Source: Hyposmocoma kahamanoa (lineage: Eukaryota > Arthropoda > Insecta > Lepidoptera > Cosmopterigidae). Taken from it: a stretch of 64,000 nt of DNA. Shown piece by piece: positions 1 to 13,000 of this stretch (within the stretch, counting starts at the first letter, position 1; each line of letters begins with the position of its first letter). The notes under the pieces are model-generated. The model did not search any database, had not been told where the DNA came from, and saw only the letters and a list, made by a program, of their open reading frames with translations. The DNA is taken from contig NW_020653750.1 in the NCBI RefSeq assembly GCF_003589595.1, positions 7,258,879 to 7,322,878 of the forward strand, given 5' to 3'. Both the position numbers and the translations under genes were made by a program.

Positions 1-291
1 CCTATTCTAATTAAAGCATTGCATTCCATTGCACCAGCGGTAGTCGTCCATCCACGATAGGTAAACGATATCAGATGGCACGCCTGTACCAACTGGATAT
101 AGGGCGCACATGACAGGAATTTATGGATGGATGGCTTAAAAGCAAGCCTGTATGCGGTGGAGAATGATATAGAGACTGTGTTGATCGCATATTTAAGCTC
201 CGTCTTACTAACTCATGTTTTATGATTCCATTATAGCCTGACCTATATTGTTTTTGGTTGTTTTTAATTGTACTTTTAATGATCGTTGACA

Positions 292-556
292 TTAGTAGCA
301 GAAGAGCTTCTTGTGAACGAGTTCGTTCAGAGAAGTACTGCCACTTTACCTGTTTCTGCCGTCAATCAGCATCGCATTACTGCGTTCCGGTTTTGAGGCA
401 CATGGGACTTGTCAACTTATTTCTCAGGGTGACGGCCGCAGGGGCAGTGCCTCTCAGATCTTTGTGATTTAAAAATCTGGCGAGTGGAAACAGGCGTGTC
501 GCTTGCCACCAAGCGCATAACTTGTTCGTCCCGTCACTTGTTATTATAAAAAAAAA
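292..556 (+). repeat. Rep-B copy, near full length
   Basis: Starts AGTAGCAGAAGAGCTTCTTG and ends TTGTTATTATAAAAAAAA. Contains TACTGCCACTTTACCTGTTT and GACGGCCGCAGGGGCAGTGC. Open frames here are shadows. Lies upstream of the claudin-like ATG. Confidence 0.75.
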
Positions 557-920
557 CAAAGATTCTATAAATTATCGTTCTATAACATGTTGAGGATATT
601 AAAATTAAACTCGGTACCTTATGTTACGTAACTCACATTTTTTTTTTATAATTTTGAAGCTTACATCGAAATAGTCAATACATTCAAATAGTCAAATATA
701 ATATAAATTATATAAATTTCGAAAACCAATGACCATAAAGCATGATGCGAGAAATAACGGTACGATATATATCTATATCCTATGTATACGATATATAGCT
801 AATATTGTATCTAATTAATGTTTTAAGCAGAATTCATGGTCACAACTGTGGCGTATAAATTAATTCAAATGGTCATAAGTTTTTAAAATCGAAGTCCATT
901 TGTTCACAGACAAGAAAAAT

Positions 921-1098
921 ATGGAGACAGACAAAATGTCCACAGCGTCATCAGTGACGGAGAGACGGCCGTTATTGCAGGCGCTCGTGATCGAAAGACG
1001 AATACTCTTCGGCTGCACTATCTTTGTTGGCCTTTGCACTTTTGTCTGGATTGGGGCTGTGTGCTCTGAGAAGTGGGTAGTCGTTGATGCGCAACCAG
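921..1098 (+). CDS. Claudin-like gene, coding exon 1
   Basis: Codes for residues 1-59 plus the first base of codon 60: cytosolic N-terminus, TM1 and the first conserved Trp (W52). The donor is CAACCAG|gtaag. A good acceptor (tttgttcacag) ends at 909, 11 bases before the ATG, so the exon probably begins at 910 and follows a 5'-UTR intron whose upstream exon lies outside the window or is unrecognised. Confidence 0.8.
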
Positions 1099-4000
1099 GT
1101 AAGACAAATATGTAATCGAGATCTTAGGCTGGTTTCACAGCTATGCGTACGGTCCGTACGGACTGTCCGCCTGCAGGTCATCCGCATGCGTAGAATCCGC
1201 AGTGCTCTGAATCGAGTATTTAATTTAGTGCGGATATTCATGGACAACAGTCGCCTACAATGACTGCACGGGTGGCTTGTGCGAAGTTTACACGGAGAGT
1301 GTTCCGTACGGAGCAATCCACGTCACCATAAAACAATATTCTAACGTGTTACTCCGCTCCAGTGCTCCGCGCGGACGAACCGCAGATAAATCCGCACCGC
1401 TCTGAAACCAGCCTTAGGTTTTCACAGTCGCTGCATGTTGGCAATGCAACTATTTTTAACCGACTTCAAAGGAAGAGATACCTCGACATTTGTCATTCGA
1501 TTTCGATGATTTTTTTTGTGGCAAAGGGGTTACCTCAGTAGTGTTTCCATTCAAAATTTGAACAAAATATTGTACCTGTAAGGGTGGCAAATTAGAGGAT
1601 AAATCCAGTTTAATGGATTTCAACCATTTTCCGGTTAACGGTTTCAATAGAACTTTGCCAATACAACTAATCCCACAAATTTTAAGTCTTTTTTTAATAA
1701 AAAAGATATAATTATTTTTACTATTTAGCTATACAGTATAAATATATAGCCCCGTCATCTTGGAACCTGTAAAAAGCCCGAAACGTTGGTTATTTTGAAA
1801 AAATAAATAGTACACACGATTTAGATGAAACAAAAATTGTTTAATTTCGTACAATATGTAATATTACAACATATATACACCAGTGAGCATATATGTATAA
1901 TACAACATCATTGATATATAGGTATAGAGTTATTTTTAACGCTTCCCGCCTCCTGTTATTAATAAAAATAATTTTGGTAGTGGGTGCTTTCTTTTGCTAC
2001 TACACCGAGTTATCACCATTTAGAGTGTCAATCTATTTAAATATTTTTATTTTTGTGTGAAAGTAGAATCTGATGAATTGTTAAAAGCATGGACTAAATC
2101 TTGTTGTTTATCATGTTAGTAATATAGTCATGCGAGATAACATTTTACAAATAACCTTGTATACTGTACTGCACACATGAAATCACTTAAATTCACATTA
2201 AAACACTAGTATTCAAAGTATCCAAAAACACACCGAACATTTGAGTAAAAATCATCGAATATATAACCAGAAATAGAGACGAAATATCATTTAATTTGTT
2301 TGAAGACTATTCTGCCAAATTTTTACTGTGACAACTGCGCTCCGATTGGTCAGCGCGAATTTGAAACAATTTACGGGTGTCGTCAATTGTTTCACTTCAA
2401 ATCGACCAGTTTAACTTCAGCTTTGCTATAATTGACGAAAATTGAAAAATCACATATTTATATTTAATTACCGATTAAATGTGATTCCATTAGTTTTGTA
2501 ATTAGATATTTTGCTGTTTTTCCCACACCACCGAATGAAACAGCCCCCATTGTTAGAGATATTATCTTTATTACAATAAATACAGAATATTTTTGGAATA
2601 TACGGAGACGTACACACAGGTCAGTTGTTGACGCTGTACTATTTCAGTTTTCTAATTTGTGATTTCGAGAACGAACGAGAGTCAATATTTAAAAGTTATA
2701 TAAAGCCCATTTATGTGATGAGTTGCCATGGATGGATGGCCTTTATTTCGTCGATATCTCTGGTTATATACTCGATGCTAAAATTCAAGCATTTACAAAG
2801 CTTCTAAAGGAACTTTTGACTGAAACTGAAAGCCGTCAGAGAACAATTGAAAGTGTACTTTAAAATCATTGATTTTAAACACAAGAAACTGGCAAAATGT
2901 CCCTTAATTTCATTTTGTTGTGACAGTTTTGTTTAAATTCAATATTGTACATTTACAACAATTAAGAAACAACTTTGTGTAATTCGGATTTTGAAGAGTT
3001 ACTTGTTGTCATGTTGTCCGAGAATGAGTTCTTCGACTGTGGAAAATAAGGTTGTTTCTCTCTCTCTCTATCTCAAGCCTGAGTGAAGAAAAACTTTCAT
3101 AGATTTCTCATAGATAGCGCTACGGCAAAAAAGTAGTTAAAAACCAAAAACAAAGGTCAGCAACAAGCACATGGAAAAATTTATAAGTTCTGCTGGTGGT
3201 CGTAAAAGCGCTGGTTGGAGTCCAACAGCATCGATAGTACAGTTTTGCAGAGGCCAGGAAATAAGGGTTTGCTGGATAATTAGGTAGGATTCTTATTCAG
3301 AGTAATATTACATCACATCTCCTTCATATTCACACACTGGCTTTTACATATTCTCAAAGTAATGCGTCCAAATTAACACCCTTGATAAGAAATTTAACAT
3401 AAATGGAAAGTTTTGATATCTCCTGAATAAATGCATCGATATTACTTTTAATTTTAATGAACATTGTTTTTACCTTTTTTGTTATATATCTTGTTCTCTT
3501 TAGTTTTGTATTATTTTCTCACATTGTTAGATAAAAGCATTATATTAGCCTCGGCGGGAACGGGGATTGCTTGCCTCGTCTTAATACATGGCCTCGCTGG
3601 CGCTCGTCCTTGTAACTCATACTCCTCCAGCAATCCTTTACTTCCCGGCCTCTTCAATAATGTACTATTGCTTTGTTTTCGATCTTTGTATTAATAACAA
3701 TACAATCTTGTTTTCTTCACATTTCCGCGCCCATCGTAATAATAACAAAAGACTATCTTCTCCTCTGCTCTTTGGTCGACAATGACTGAAAGAAGCCTGG
3801 TGCCTCTTCCATTTAGGCAAATCTCGTGTAGCGAATGAAAACACGATAATTTTTTTGTCTATTTTAATTCAACACATAAAATAACCACATAAATAAGTGC
3901 CACGCTTGCCAGGCGAACTTCGCACGGTAAACACGTTTATAATTCGCTGTAAATATAAATTCAGAGGCTGAAATCACTTTTCACCAGGTGGACGGCCTAA

Positions 4001-7000
4001 CTAAACAGTCAAACGTTTGTATACCGATAAAAAAAAATCTAAATATCTTTCGTGATAAAAAAGTAGTAGCAGTAGAGCTCCTCGTGAAAGAACTATAATG
4101 GTAACGTTGATTTTCATAAATAAAATTTTCAAAGGTTTAAATATTTATTTAATAAGCCCCTTTAAACATAGACAATAACTTTCAATAACAAGACAGCTCT
4201 GTAATCAACTAAACTGACCAAATTCCCATACAATACACGTAAGCGGGTTCATGTCCTGTACCAAAATAGACTACCGGCCGGCCATTCACCCTACTGCAGT
4301 ACAGTCCTAATTAAAAATTATCGCTCACACGTGTGTTTTTACTCCCCAAGCTTAAGAAATGGTGACATTTTATTTGTACTAATATACACGGTGTTAAAAA
4401 ATGAACCTAAAGTTTTTTGGGGTGACTTTATCGATGATACTAAACATTTTTCCTCAACATATCAATCATCATTAACCCATTTAAACATTCCACTGCTGGG
4501 CGCGTGTCCCCTGCAAGGGTTTAGTTGGAGACTTCACATGTTTTCCGAGAGTTGTGAACCTTCTTCAATGTACAGATTTATTCACAATGTTTTCCTACAC
4601 CTAAAATTTAATATAAGTTTTAGATTAAATTTCACAATTTCGAAAACTCAGAGGTGCGAGCCCGGATTCGAACCCACGATATCTATTTAAGAGACGGTAG
4701 TGACCTACCGACCGTATCGTCCCCATAGGCTGTCACGGCTTAATAAACCAATAGCCAATGGTTTTTTCCTAAATTTAACATATTGTTTTTCCATAAGGAA
4801 AAAATCACATATTGTATATGTGTTCTTCAGCTGCCAGTAACGTGATTGGTGTCACCACGTAAAATTACAACCGTAATTTTTGTAACATCTATGGTATAAT
4901 ATACAAAAAAAAAGATCTTAATTTACTACTGCAAACCTTACAGCCGTTGCGGTCAAAGAGAAATTGAAGAAACATTGTTTTACGCGGTCGCTAGACACTA
5001 CTGTCAGTGTAAACATATGGTGCACATCCCATACAGAATGTAGCGGATATAATAAAAAGGTCTACAATTATCGCGAAATAATTATACACACATACATACA
5101 TTATACCTGCTACACACCCTTTCCCTTCAAGGTAGGCAGACACAGACAGACAGACAACAACCTCCCATTTGCTACGGTCCTGATACACGCTAGTCGATTA
5201 TGGATACCTCTGACCAGGGGCTCTACACTCGGAGCATGAAATTATATAGTTACGGCCGTTTTCCTACCATGGATTCTTCCACGCGGCAACGCTCTCTTAA
5301 CACACTATTCGGTAATTTATCCATTAGTGTTACTTATAACATTATTATATTAAGATAATAAAGACGTGGAAGCCTAAATGTTCGACCTACTGCCTTTCAA
5401 GCAGAAGCCATGAGTTCGAATCTGGGCTCGAACCTCTGAGTTTTTCGGAATTTATGTGCCAAATTTTATTTGAAATTTACCATGAGCATTTTGACAAAAG
5501 AAAATATCGTGAAGAAACCTGTACTTCGAAGAAATTCACAGCCTTCGGGAAACATGTGATAAATGGGGTGATGATGTAATAATCACGATGACATAATTAT
5601 ACGAAATAATTGTAGTCTTAAGTTAGCAAAATTTTTTTATCAAGAATTTTCAAATAATTTTATATTTTCTGTTATAGTCGGCAGCACGTTTAATTTACAC
5701 TTAAAGTTTAAATTTAACTTTGGACTTACGATGAGAATGGTTCAAAACCCAAAGTAAAAACGGGTTATTTGTAAGGTCACGAGACTAATTATAGTTTTTG
5801 ACCTTTTTTGCCACGTTTATAGATCCTTTCATCCTTTATACACCCTTCCATGCTTTAAAGGTCCTTTCACCATTAATAGGCCTGTCTATCCCTATATATA
5901 CATAGTTTGAATCCATTGCACTAGGAATCTACCAAAGATGATATGTTTTACTATCACGTTTTAGTAGTGCGCCCCTAAATGACAATAATAAATTATATGC
6001 GGAATTAAATTCCTAGCGAGCAGCAGTGGTATGTAAATGTCATTTCATGCAGAACATTTTTGGTATAGCTTCATAATGAAGCTCATGGTGTCTATAATTC
6101 TTTATAGATAAAGTTCTACAACGTTGATAGAAAAAGTAACAATTGGCGATCAACGTTTACTAACGTTGCCAACCAACCAACCAACCACATTTGTTTTTCA
6201 GTGTTTATTATTTTGGTTATAATCATAGATATAGGTTATAATATTAAGGAAAAAAGTAAGGTTTAAATTAGTTTTTGGTACTTACGTTTATGGTAAATAA
6301 ACTGTTAGTTTATAAAGATACAACAGGCTAATATAGTTACTCTAAAAACTCAGATACTATGACTGTTTGTATGAAATGGGGCTCCTTTATAGTATATGAA
6401 CACGTAATAATGTACGTAAGTCAATTCCCAACGGTAGACAGAAACTCATATTTTTATGAGTTTCTGCTTGATTGAATTGACGCTTTTTAGCGTTGAAAAT
6501 TTTGTGTTATACGACAATGTTCTCCAAAATTTATAAATATAACTAGTTGTTTCTTTGAAAGTAACATAATTGCTGTGAAATTTATTAGGACATTGCATCG
6601 TGGTATTTTTTTTACAAAAGATCTGGACTCAAATTGACAACAAGATGTCATCAGCAACATTATTGAGTCACCACACTTTTCGATACGAAATTGCATATAA
6701 GCTGGTCAGAAAATACTTTATGTGTATGTAATAAAAGCGAAAACCAGATTTTCATTTACATTTGCTCGTAAACAGTGTCATTATATTCAGGTAAAGTCGG
6801 CGGTAATGTCCTAAATTACGCCCGGGCTTTTTCTTTACATACCTAGCGTAATGGATGTATTTTTAAATTTAATTTCTCGCTTCTTCTCTTACACGTCAAG
6901 ATTAAGCAAAATGATTTTAAGCTCCAAAAATTGGAACTTGTTTCACATGAGATTGAAGTATAAAAAAAATTCAACATTTTGTTGCCTTACTTTCTCAAAT

Positions 7001-10000
7001 TCGTATCTTAAGTATCTTATAGAGTGATTGTTCAGGAGATGGCAAAACTCTCTATTGATTTTAAATTTCTTATGAAGGGTGTTAATTTGGATGCATTACT
7101 TTAAGAATATGTAAAACACCGACCTCAAAAGTACGTGGAATAACATCTATTTGCCGAATTTTTATTGAAATCGGTTACCGGAAAGTGCGCAAAACCCGGA
7201 TTAATCCCCTAGTTCGCCACTATACGGAACTTGACACAGGAGATAATAAAAATCCGTTCTCACTGCTCAAACTATATTGAGAAAAAAACGCCTTGAACTG
7301 GAGAATAACAAAATCAACCATTAAATAATTGCTCCTTATAACAAAATTTAAGCGCTATTTATAAAAATGAATCTTCATGCGTGAATAGCCACCCTTAGAG
7401 GTGGATGATTTTCGTCAAAATTAAGTGGGACCACTATGGAGGTACCTTCTTTCGAACAAGAAAAGAATCATCGAAATCGGTTCACAAATACCGGAGTTAT
7501 CGCGTAACATACATACAAAATAATACAGTCGAATTGAGAACATCCTCTTTTTTTTAAATTCGGTTAAAAAGCCAGTACGTGAATTTGAAGAAAATGTGAT
7601 GCGAAATCAGTCTGCAAAATTTGTCAATCCATTTTTTGCATTTCAGTAACTTTGTACTTTAAGATACGAGTAAGAGAAAGTAAGGCGAGAATTTGCAATT
7701 TAACTGTATTTTACTAAATTAATTTTATAAATTCGAATTCTGCAGTACTTTCAGTACATTGGAATTATTTATTGTGTCCGTTAATATTATGTGTCTAATA
7801 CATCATGGTTATACGTTTTTGCTTTTTACAACATTTTAGTTGTTTTTTCCAGTTGTATTATGTATGGAAGAATAGCTGGTCATCTGTTTATAAAAAAAAG
7901 TACCCGTCATTTGCAAAATCCATAATGTAGTGTTTGAGGGGTTGAACCATATTTAATCATACAAGAAATATATTATCATTGTGTTTGTTTCCTCGCAAAT
8001 GTGAACATGAAAATGTGAAGGTAACGGACGTAATGGCAGTGCCCATCATAGATTTTAACTGCCGTGGCCGAACGGTTACCATGCTGGTCTGCTATGCAAA
8101 GGTCCCGTTTTCGATTCCTGGGCCGGGAGTAATATCCGTATCCCCTACACTTATTTCCCTCGTGAATTTGAGTATAACTTGTGGTTGTCCACGTGTGTGA
8201 CCATGGCACCCACAACACAGGGTTTCCCTTGTGCGGGGCTGTGAGTGTGTCCGTTAATATTATTATTATAGATATTTGCGAAGGTCTCCGTGGCACTGCA
8301 ATTGCTATGGACAGGCGTGTCGTTTACTACAGCAACTTGCTCATCCTGTCACTTGGTATCATAAAAAAAGGTGGGCAATGAATCTGCTTCCTGCGAATTA
8401 CCAATCGCATTCGGGTGCAGCAAGCGAGGGCTGATAAATGGCGTCGAATAATAGCGTTAACATCCGACCACTCCGAAGGTCCGAATATATTTCATACCTG
8501 CCGATCCAAGACGATGGCTGTACAGGCGCATCTATGGTGCCTTAATGCGACAAGTGTCATAAAACATGCTCACCTCAAGTTGATTTAGCGTCGATAAGTC
8601 CTTTACAATATAGGTCACAGAGCCAACATCCGGACGACGAGTGTTTTGTAAAGATGACCTCGGTGGCCTAGTCTGCGTGTTCCGGGACACTACCGGAGTG
8701 AATTCCGTTGCTTTGACACTCATAGCATAGGGGTTTCCTTACGTTCAGACCCAAGACATTTGTGTGCTCGTCCAGCACTTTATTACTATTAAGTAGAAGG
8801 TCCTTCTACTAGTCCACTACTATGGGTTCAGGACTTCACGAGCCATTGAGAAGTAATGTGAATCTTCTCCGATAAGCAAATAAAATGAGTAAACGATATT
8901 GCTAATAGCAATGTTTATGTTATTGAATATCATTATTTTTTAACTACCATGATATTCATATAATATTTTATGAAAATGCTCTACTCGTTTCTTGTTATTT
9001 TAGTACAAATAACGAACAAACATAGAAAAAATTCCTTTGATTTGGCTGGACTCGAATCAACTACCTCGCGCTACCGAGACTATCGCTCTCCCGGCAGAAC
9101 TGTGGAATGATGGCTCATTCCACAGTTCTGTTAAGACCAGACCTAAGGCAGACCATATAAATTTATTTAGGAACAATAGACCCGATAATGCATTGCAAAA
9201 TTGGGGCACAAAATGCATCCATCAGCACTTTCGAGTCAGCACATATAGATGCGTCACCGATGGCTGCTGCCACCGCACGTGATGCGACGCGCCTCGCTGC
9301 CCGTCCCTCCACCCCGGCGGAAATGTTACGTGTGTGCGCCTTAACCCCTTTTTTTATTTATTTTTTGACGGGGGGAAATCTTTATGGATACCCCTGAGCC
9401 CAGGGAGACTCAGGGGTTATGTGGGGACTCTCCCTCCAGACTAGAGGGCCTACCCCACTAAAACCTCCCCGGGTTTACCTCTCGCCGGTTGAGTCGGCAC
9501 CGTGGGGCCGGTGAACATTCACCACGACGCCGCCCGGCTGCCCTAGCTTGCGCCAGGGCTCCTGCGCTAACGGAAGGGCGGGTCGATTGTCTTCCGACCC
9601 GCCCCCCAGATGAGTGAGTCCGTCCAATGCAGGCTCTGGAGTCCATATCCAGAAACCGCTGGCCTCACTAGGGGATCAGGCGAGCAGCGAACTGCCTTCG
9701 CCTTCTCCCCGTACGTCTGCGCCGAAGCGGGTCCTCGCACGCCGGCTCCGCGGCCTCCTTTTGCGACATAACCTCTCTGCAAAAGGAGGCCACCGCCTCC
9801 CAGGACTTCTCGCTACCGAGCATGGCGGCAACCACGCCCGGCAGCGAGAGGTCCTGCCCTATTGTCCCCGTCAGAGTACGGTGCTGTGCATCCCACTGGC
9901 TGCACACCTCTACAGTATGCTACGCGGTGTCATCCGCAGCACCGCACTCGTGGCACGACGTTGACGGTTCCCTCCTCGCCACCTTGTGCAGGTAGTGACC

Positions 10001-13000
10001 GAAGCAGCCGTGCCCGGTCAGCACCTGCACAAGAACCGGCTCACCGACTCTACGAGGCCAGGACGGATCGCCTATGGTACTAGCTCCATAGTGGGGATTC
10101 GTCAAGCCCTCTTTCCACCGGTCCCGCATGTACTGCACCGCAAGGCGGTGCTCTCGCTTGACCTCTTGGGGAGCGAGGCGCTCGCCTCAATCCCTCATTC
10201 CCCGCCGGTAGGCGTGGACCTCCGCCAGGACCTCGGCTTCGAGGTCGCACGGCATAGAACAGGCGACGACGCTTGCGGCAGCGCAGGCCTCCGTCATCTG
10301 GGGCCTCCTCAGCAACGATTTCGTCGCCGCTGATAAGGCCCCACTCTAAATGGGAGCCCCGTATAAGGCCATACTCCGGGTCACCTCGTATTGCGTATTG
10401 GCGTATTGCCTTCTGCATGGGACTCCCGGCCTCCTGAGATTGGGCAGGAGTTGACCCAATGCACATGCAGTGCCCACTATTCGGGGAGCAAGTTGCCGGA
10501 AATGCTCCCCGAAGTTCCATCGCCGGTCCAGGACATGGCCCAGAATTTTCATCTGGGACCTGACTGGGATCGATACTCCTGCGATGGGGATGTGGGCGCC
10601 TGCTGGCACCGCCCAACCTCTGCCCCTCCCGCCGAAGACGGCCACATTCGTCTTCGGCACGGCGACTTCGAGCCCCAGCAGTTGCATTCGGCGGCACATG
10701 TCCGTCGCTACTGAGTCTCGTGGGGCCGCCTCCTGGAAGGTGGTCCCCCGGACGGCCACCAGCGTGTTATCGGCGTACGCGATGACCGCCGTCCAGGGGA
10801 GCAGTGCGCTATAACCCCTGCATACGCCGCTGTAGTTGCATATAACGAGTTATACACTCTGTTTTTCACTTCGATTGCGAAGAAATTAACCAACAATATT
10901 ACAAATTGCCTACTTTTTTAATTTTGTAATATAACACGGATTAAAAAAACAAAAGTAAAACTTTATTTTATAAAGTTCTAGTGTGTGTGGCTGTTGGCGC
11001 AGGCGTCATTGCCTCGGTCTTAAACGATGATTTTATTTTATGCACTAGAGCATAAAATCCTATTTTATGTAGCCTAAACCAAGCACAAATACGAACTTTA
11101 AGAGCATGAGAAGTGAAAAAATATACTTATTCAACTTAAAAAATAATAATCACTAATAAATGAGATGACAAACTTATTAAATTCTTTTAAATAATAAAAT
11201 ATCTTAATAAAGTAATATGGTATCGATAAAATAATGAATCTATATACTAATCATTATAATTGTAGAACTTAATATAGGGAGATCAGAGTTCTATGTCTTT
11301 AACAAAATCTTGTATTGCATAATAACACTTTTGTATGAGGAGGTTTTTCAACTTATTATAAAACACTTTACCGTCTTTCTGAAGTAAGTATATTACTACG
11401 TACCATGTTAGATATTGCTCTGTAATAACGGCTATTTTTAAAATTGTAAGTTTAGGCGTTAGAGGTGCTTATGCTGTCTTTGTTCAAAGAGGTTTCTATT
11501 TTTTCTAACAAATGTTGCTATTTCGAGTATATTCAAACATGGAAGGGTATATCTGTTGTTTTATGAAGAAAAAATTACAGCTGTCTCCACGGCATACGTA
11601 GGTAGGACTATCCTGAGGTACTTTTTCTGCAGGATGAATATCTTTTGCGCCTCATTAGTGTGTCCCCACAGGATAATTCCACAGCGGAGCCAAGCATTTG
11701 CATACACATAATATGCGGTCAAAGCACAATCCATGTCTGAATTTTATTTAAGTACACTCAAGGCGTAAATGAACTGTGATAGTTTAGTTTTTATCAATAG
11801 ACGTTGCTAATTTCAATTTCTGTTATACGAAAATAATATTAGCATTTTCTTACCAGCTCGACAACAACAACATTATCAATCCATTATACCTCGTGAGCAC
11901 GTGTCTTTTATATGACAGGGGTCAAGGGAGTTAATATACTTATTAAAGCGGAATCGACTTGAACCCGTCAGAAAGAGCTTTATGTTCATGCAATAAGAAC
12001 AAAAAGCGTTGCGCATTTCGTTTCCGCTCGGATTACTTAAGCCAAATTCACTACGTCTTTGTTGCTCTTATTATTATTTTAAGTGTCATGACTACCTGAA
12101 GTCACAATACGCCTAGCGTTGATTCACATTGCGCGCTGCATTAAAACGAGCAATGCAACGTAAACTATATTCCCTACAAAACAAGGCAACATTTCATTAA
12201 ACAAATAAATGAAAACGATGATGCAGTAAGCGGCGACGGGCTGCAGCGAGGTGCGGCGGGCACACTTTATAAAATGCAAAAATACTCAATCGGGGACTTC
12301 CCAACTAACAAAATAAAGTCCTACACAAGTTACGTTAACGTTTTACATCCGACTTCTGGTTAGATAGGTTGGTCGTATAAACGCAAAGAAAACGTTTATA
12401 AAAAGCGAAAGTGGCGCACTAATGTAATCAATGTAATCATTAAATACAGTTTTTCCTGGCAACTAATATAGTTAATTCAAATTTGTATAATGGGTACGGG
12501 ATGACTAAAGCGTTGTATAAAGAGCACAGAAAAAACATTTATCCGACAAAAACGTCGTATTAAGGTTAAAAAACGAAGTATTTTGTGTTATAAATGGTTT
12601 AAAACCATGTACTTGACTTTAAAGTTGAGCAAATGTTTTGAAATGTTGTATAAAATACTTTTTCGCTGAACTTCTTTCGGTGTGAATTAATGGATAAAAA
12701 ATAACAAATACAATATAAGTTGAAATGGTGTGTTGTTGAAATTGATATTGTATGTGTAGTTGACAGAGATAGGCGTAAACTTCTGTGGGAATTTAATTTA
12801 ATTGGTATTTTAAACGACGATACTTAGTTTTACTTTCGCACTCGACGGATATTTGAAATTTTGTCAATTTATAATAATATTTGTAAAATATGTATAAAGT
12901 CGGCCATTGCTGTCAAGTCATCGGTTAAATGTTATACAACAATAATATAACATTTAGTCAAGTAAAGAACCTTGTTAGAAATCAAATAGAATCGTATGTA

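Noticed and set aside
10080..10697. 205-codon minus-strand open frame
   Set aside because: Arg/Pro/Gly-rich wrong-frame reading of the GC-rich R1-clade LINE; the LINE protein lies in other frames.
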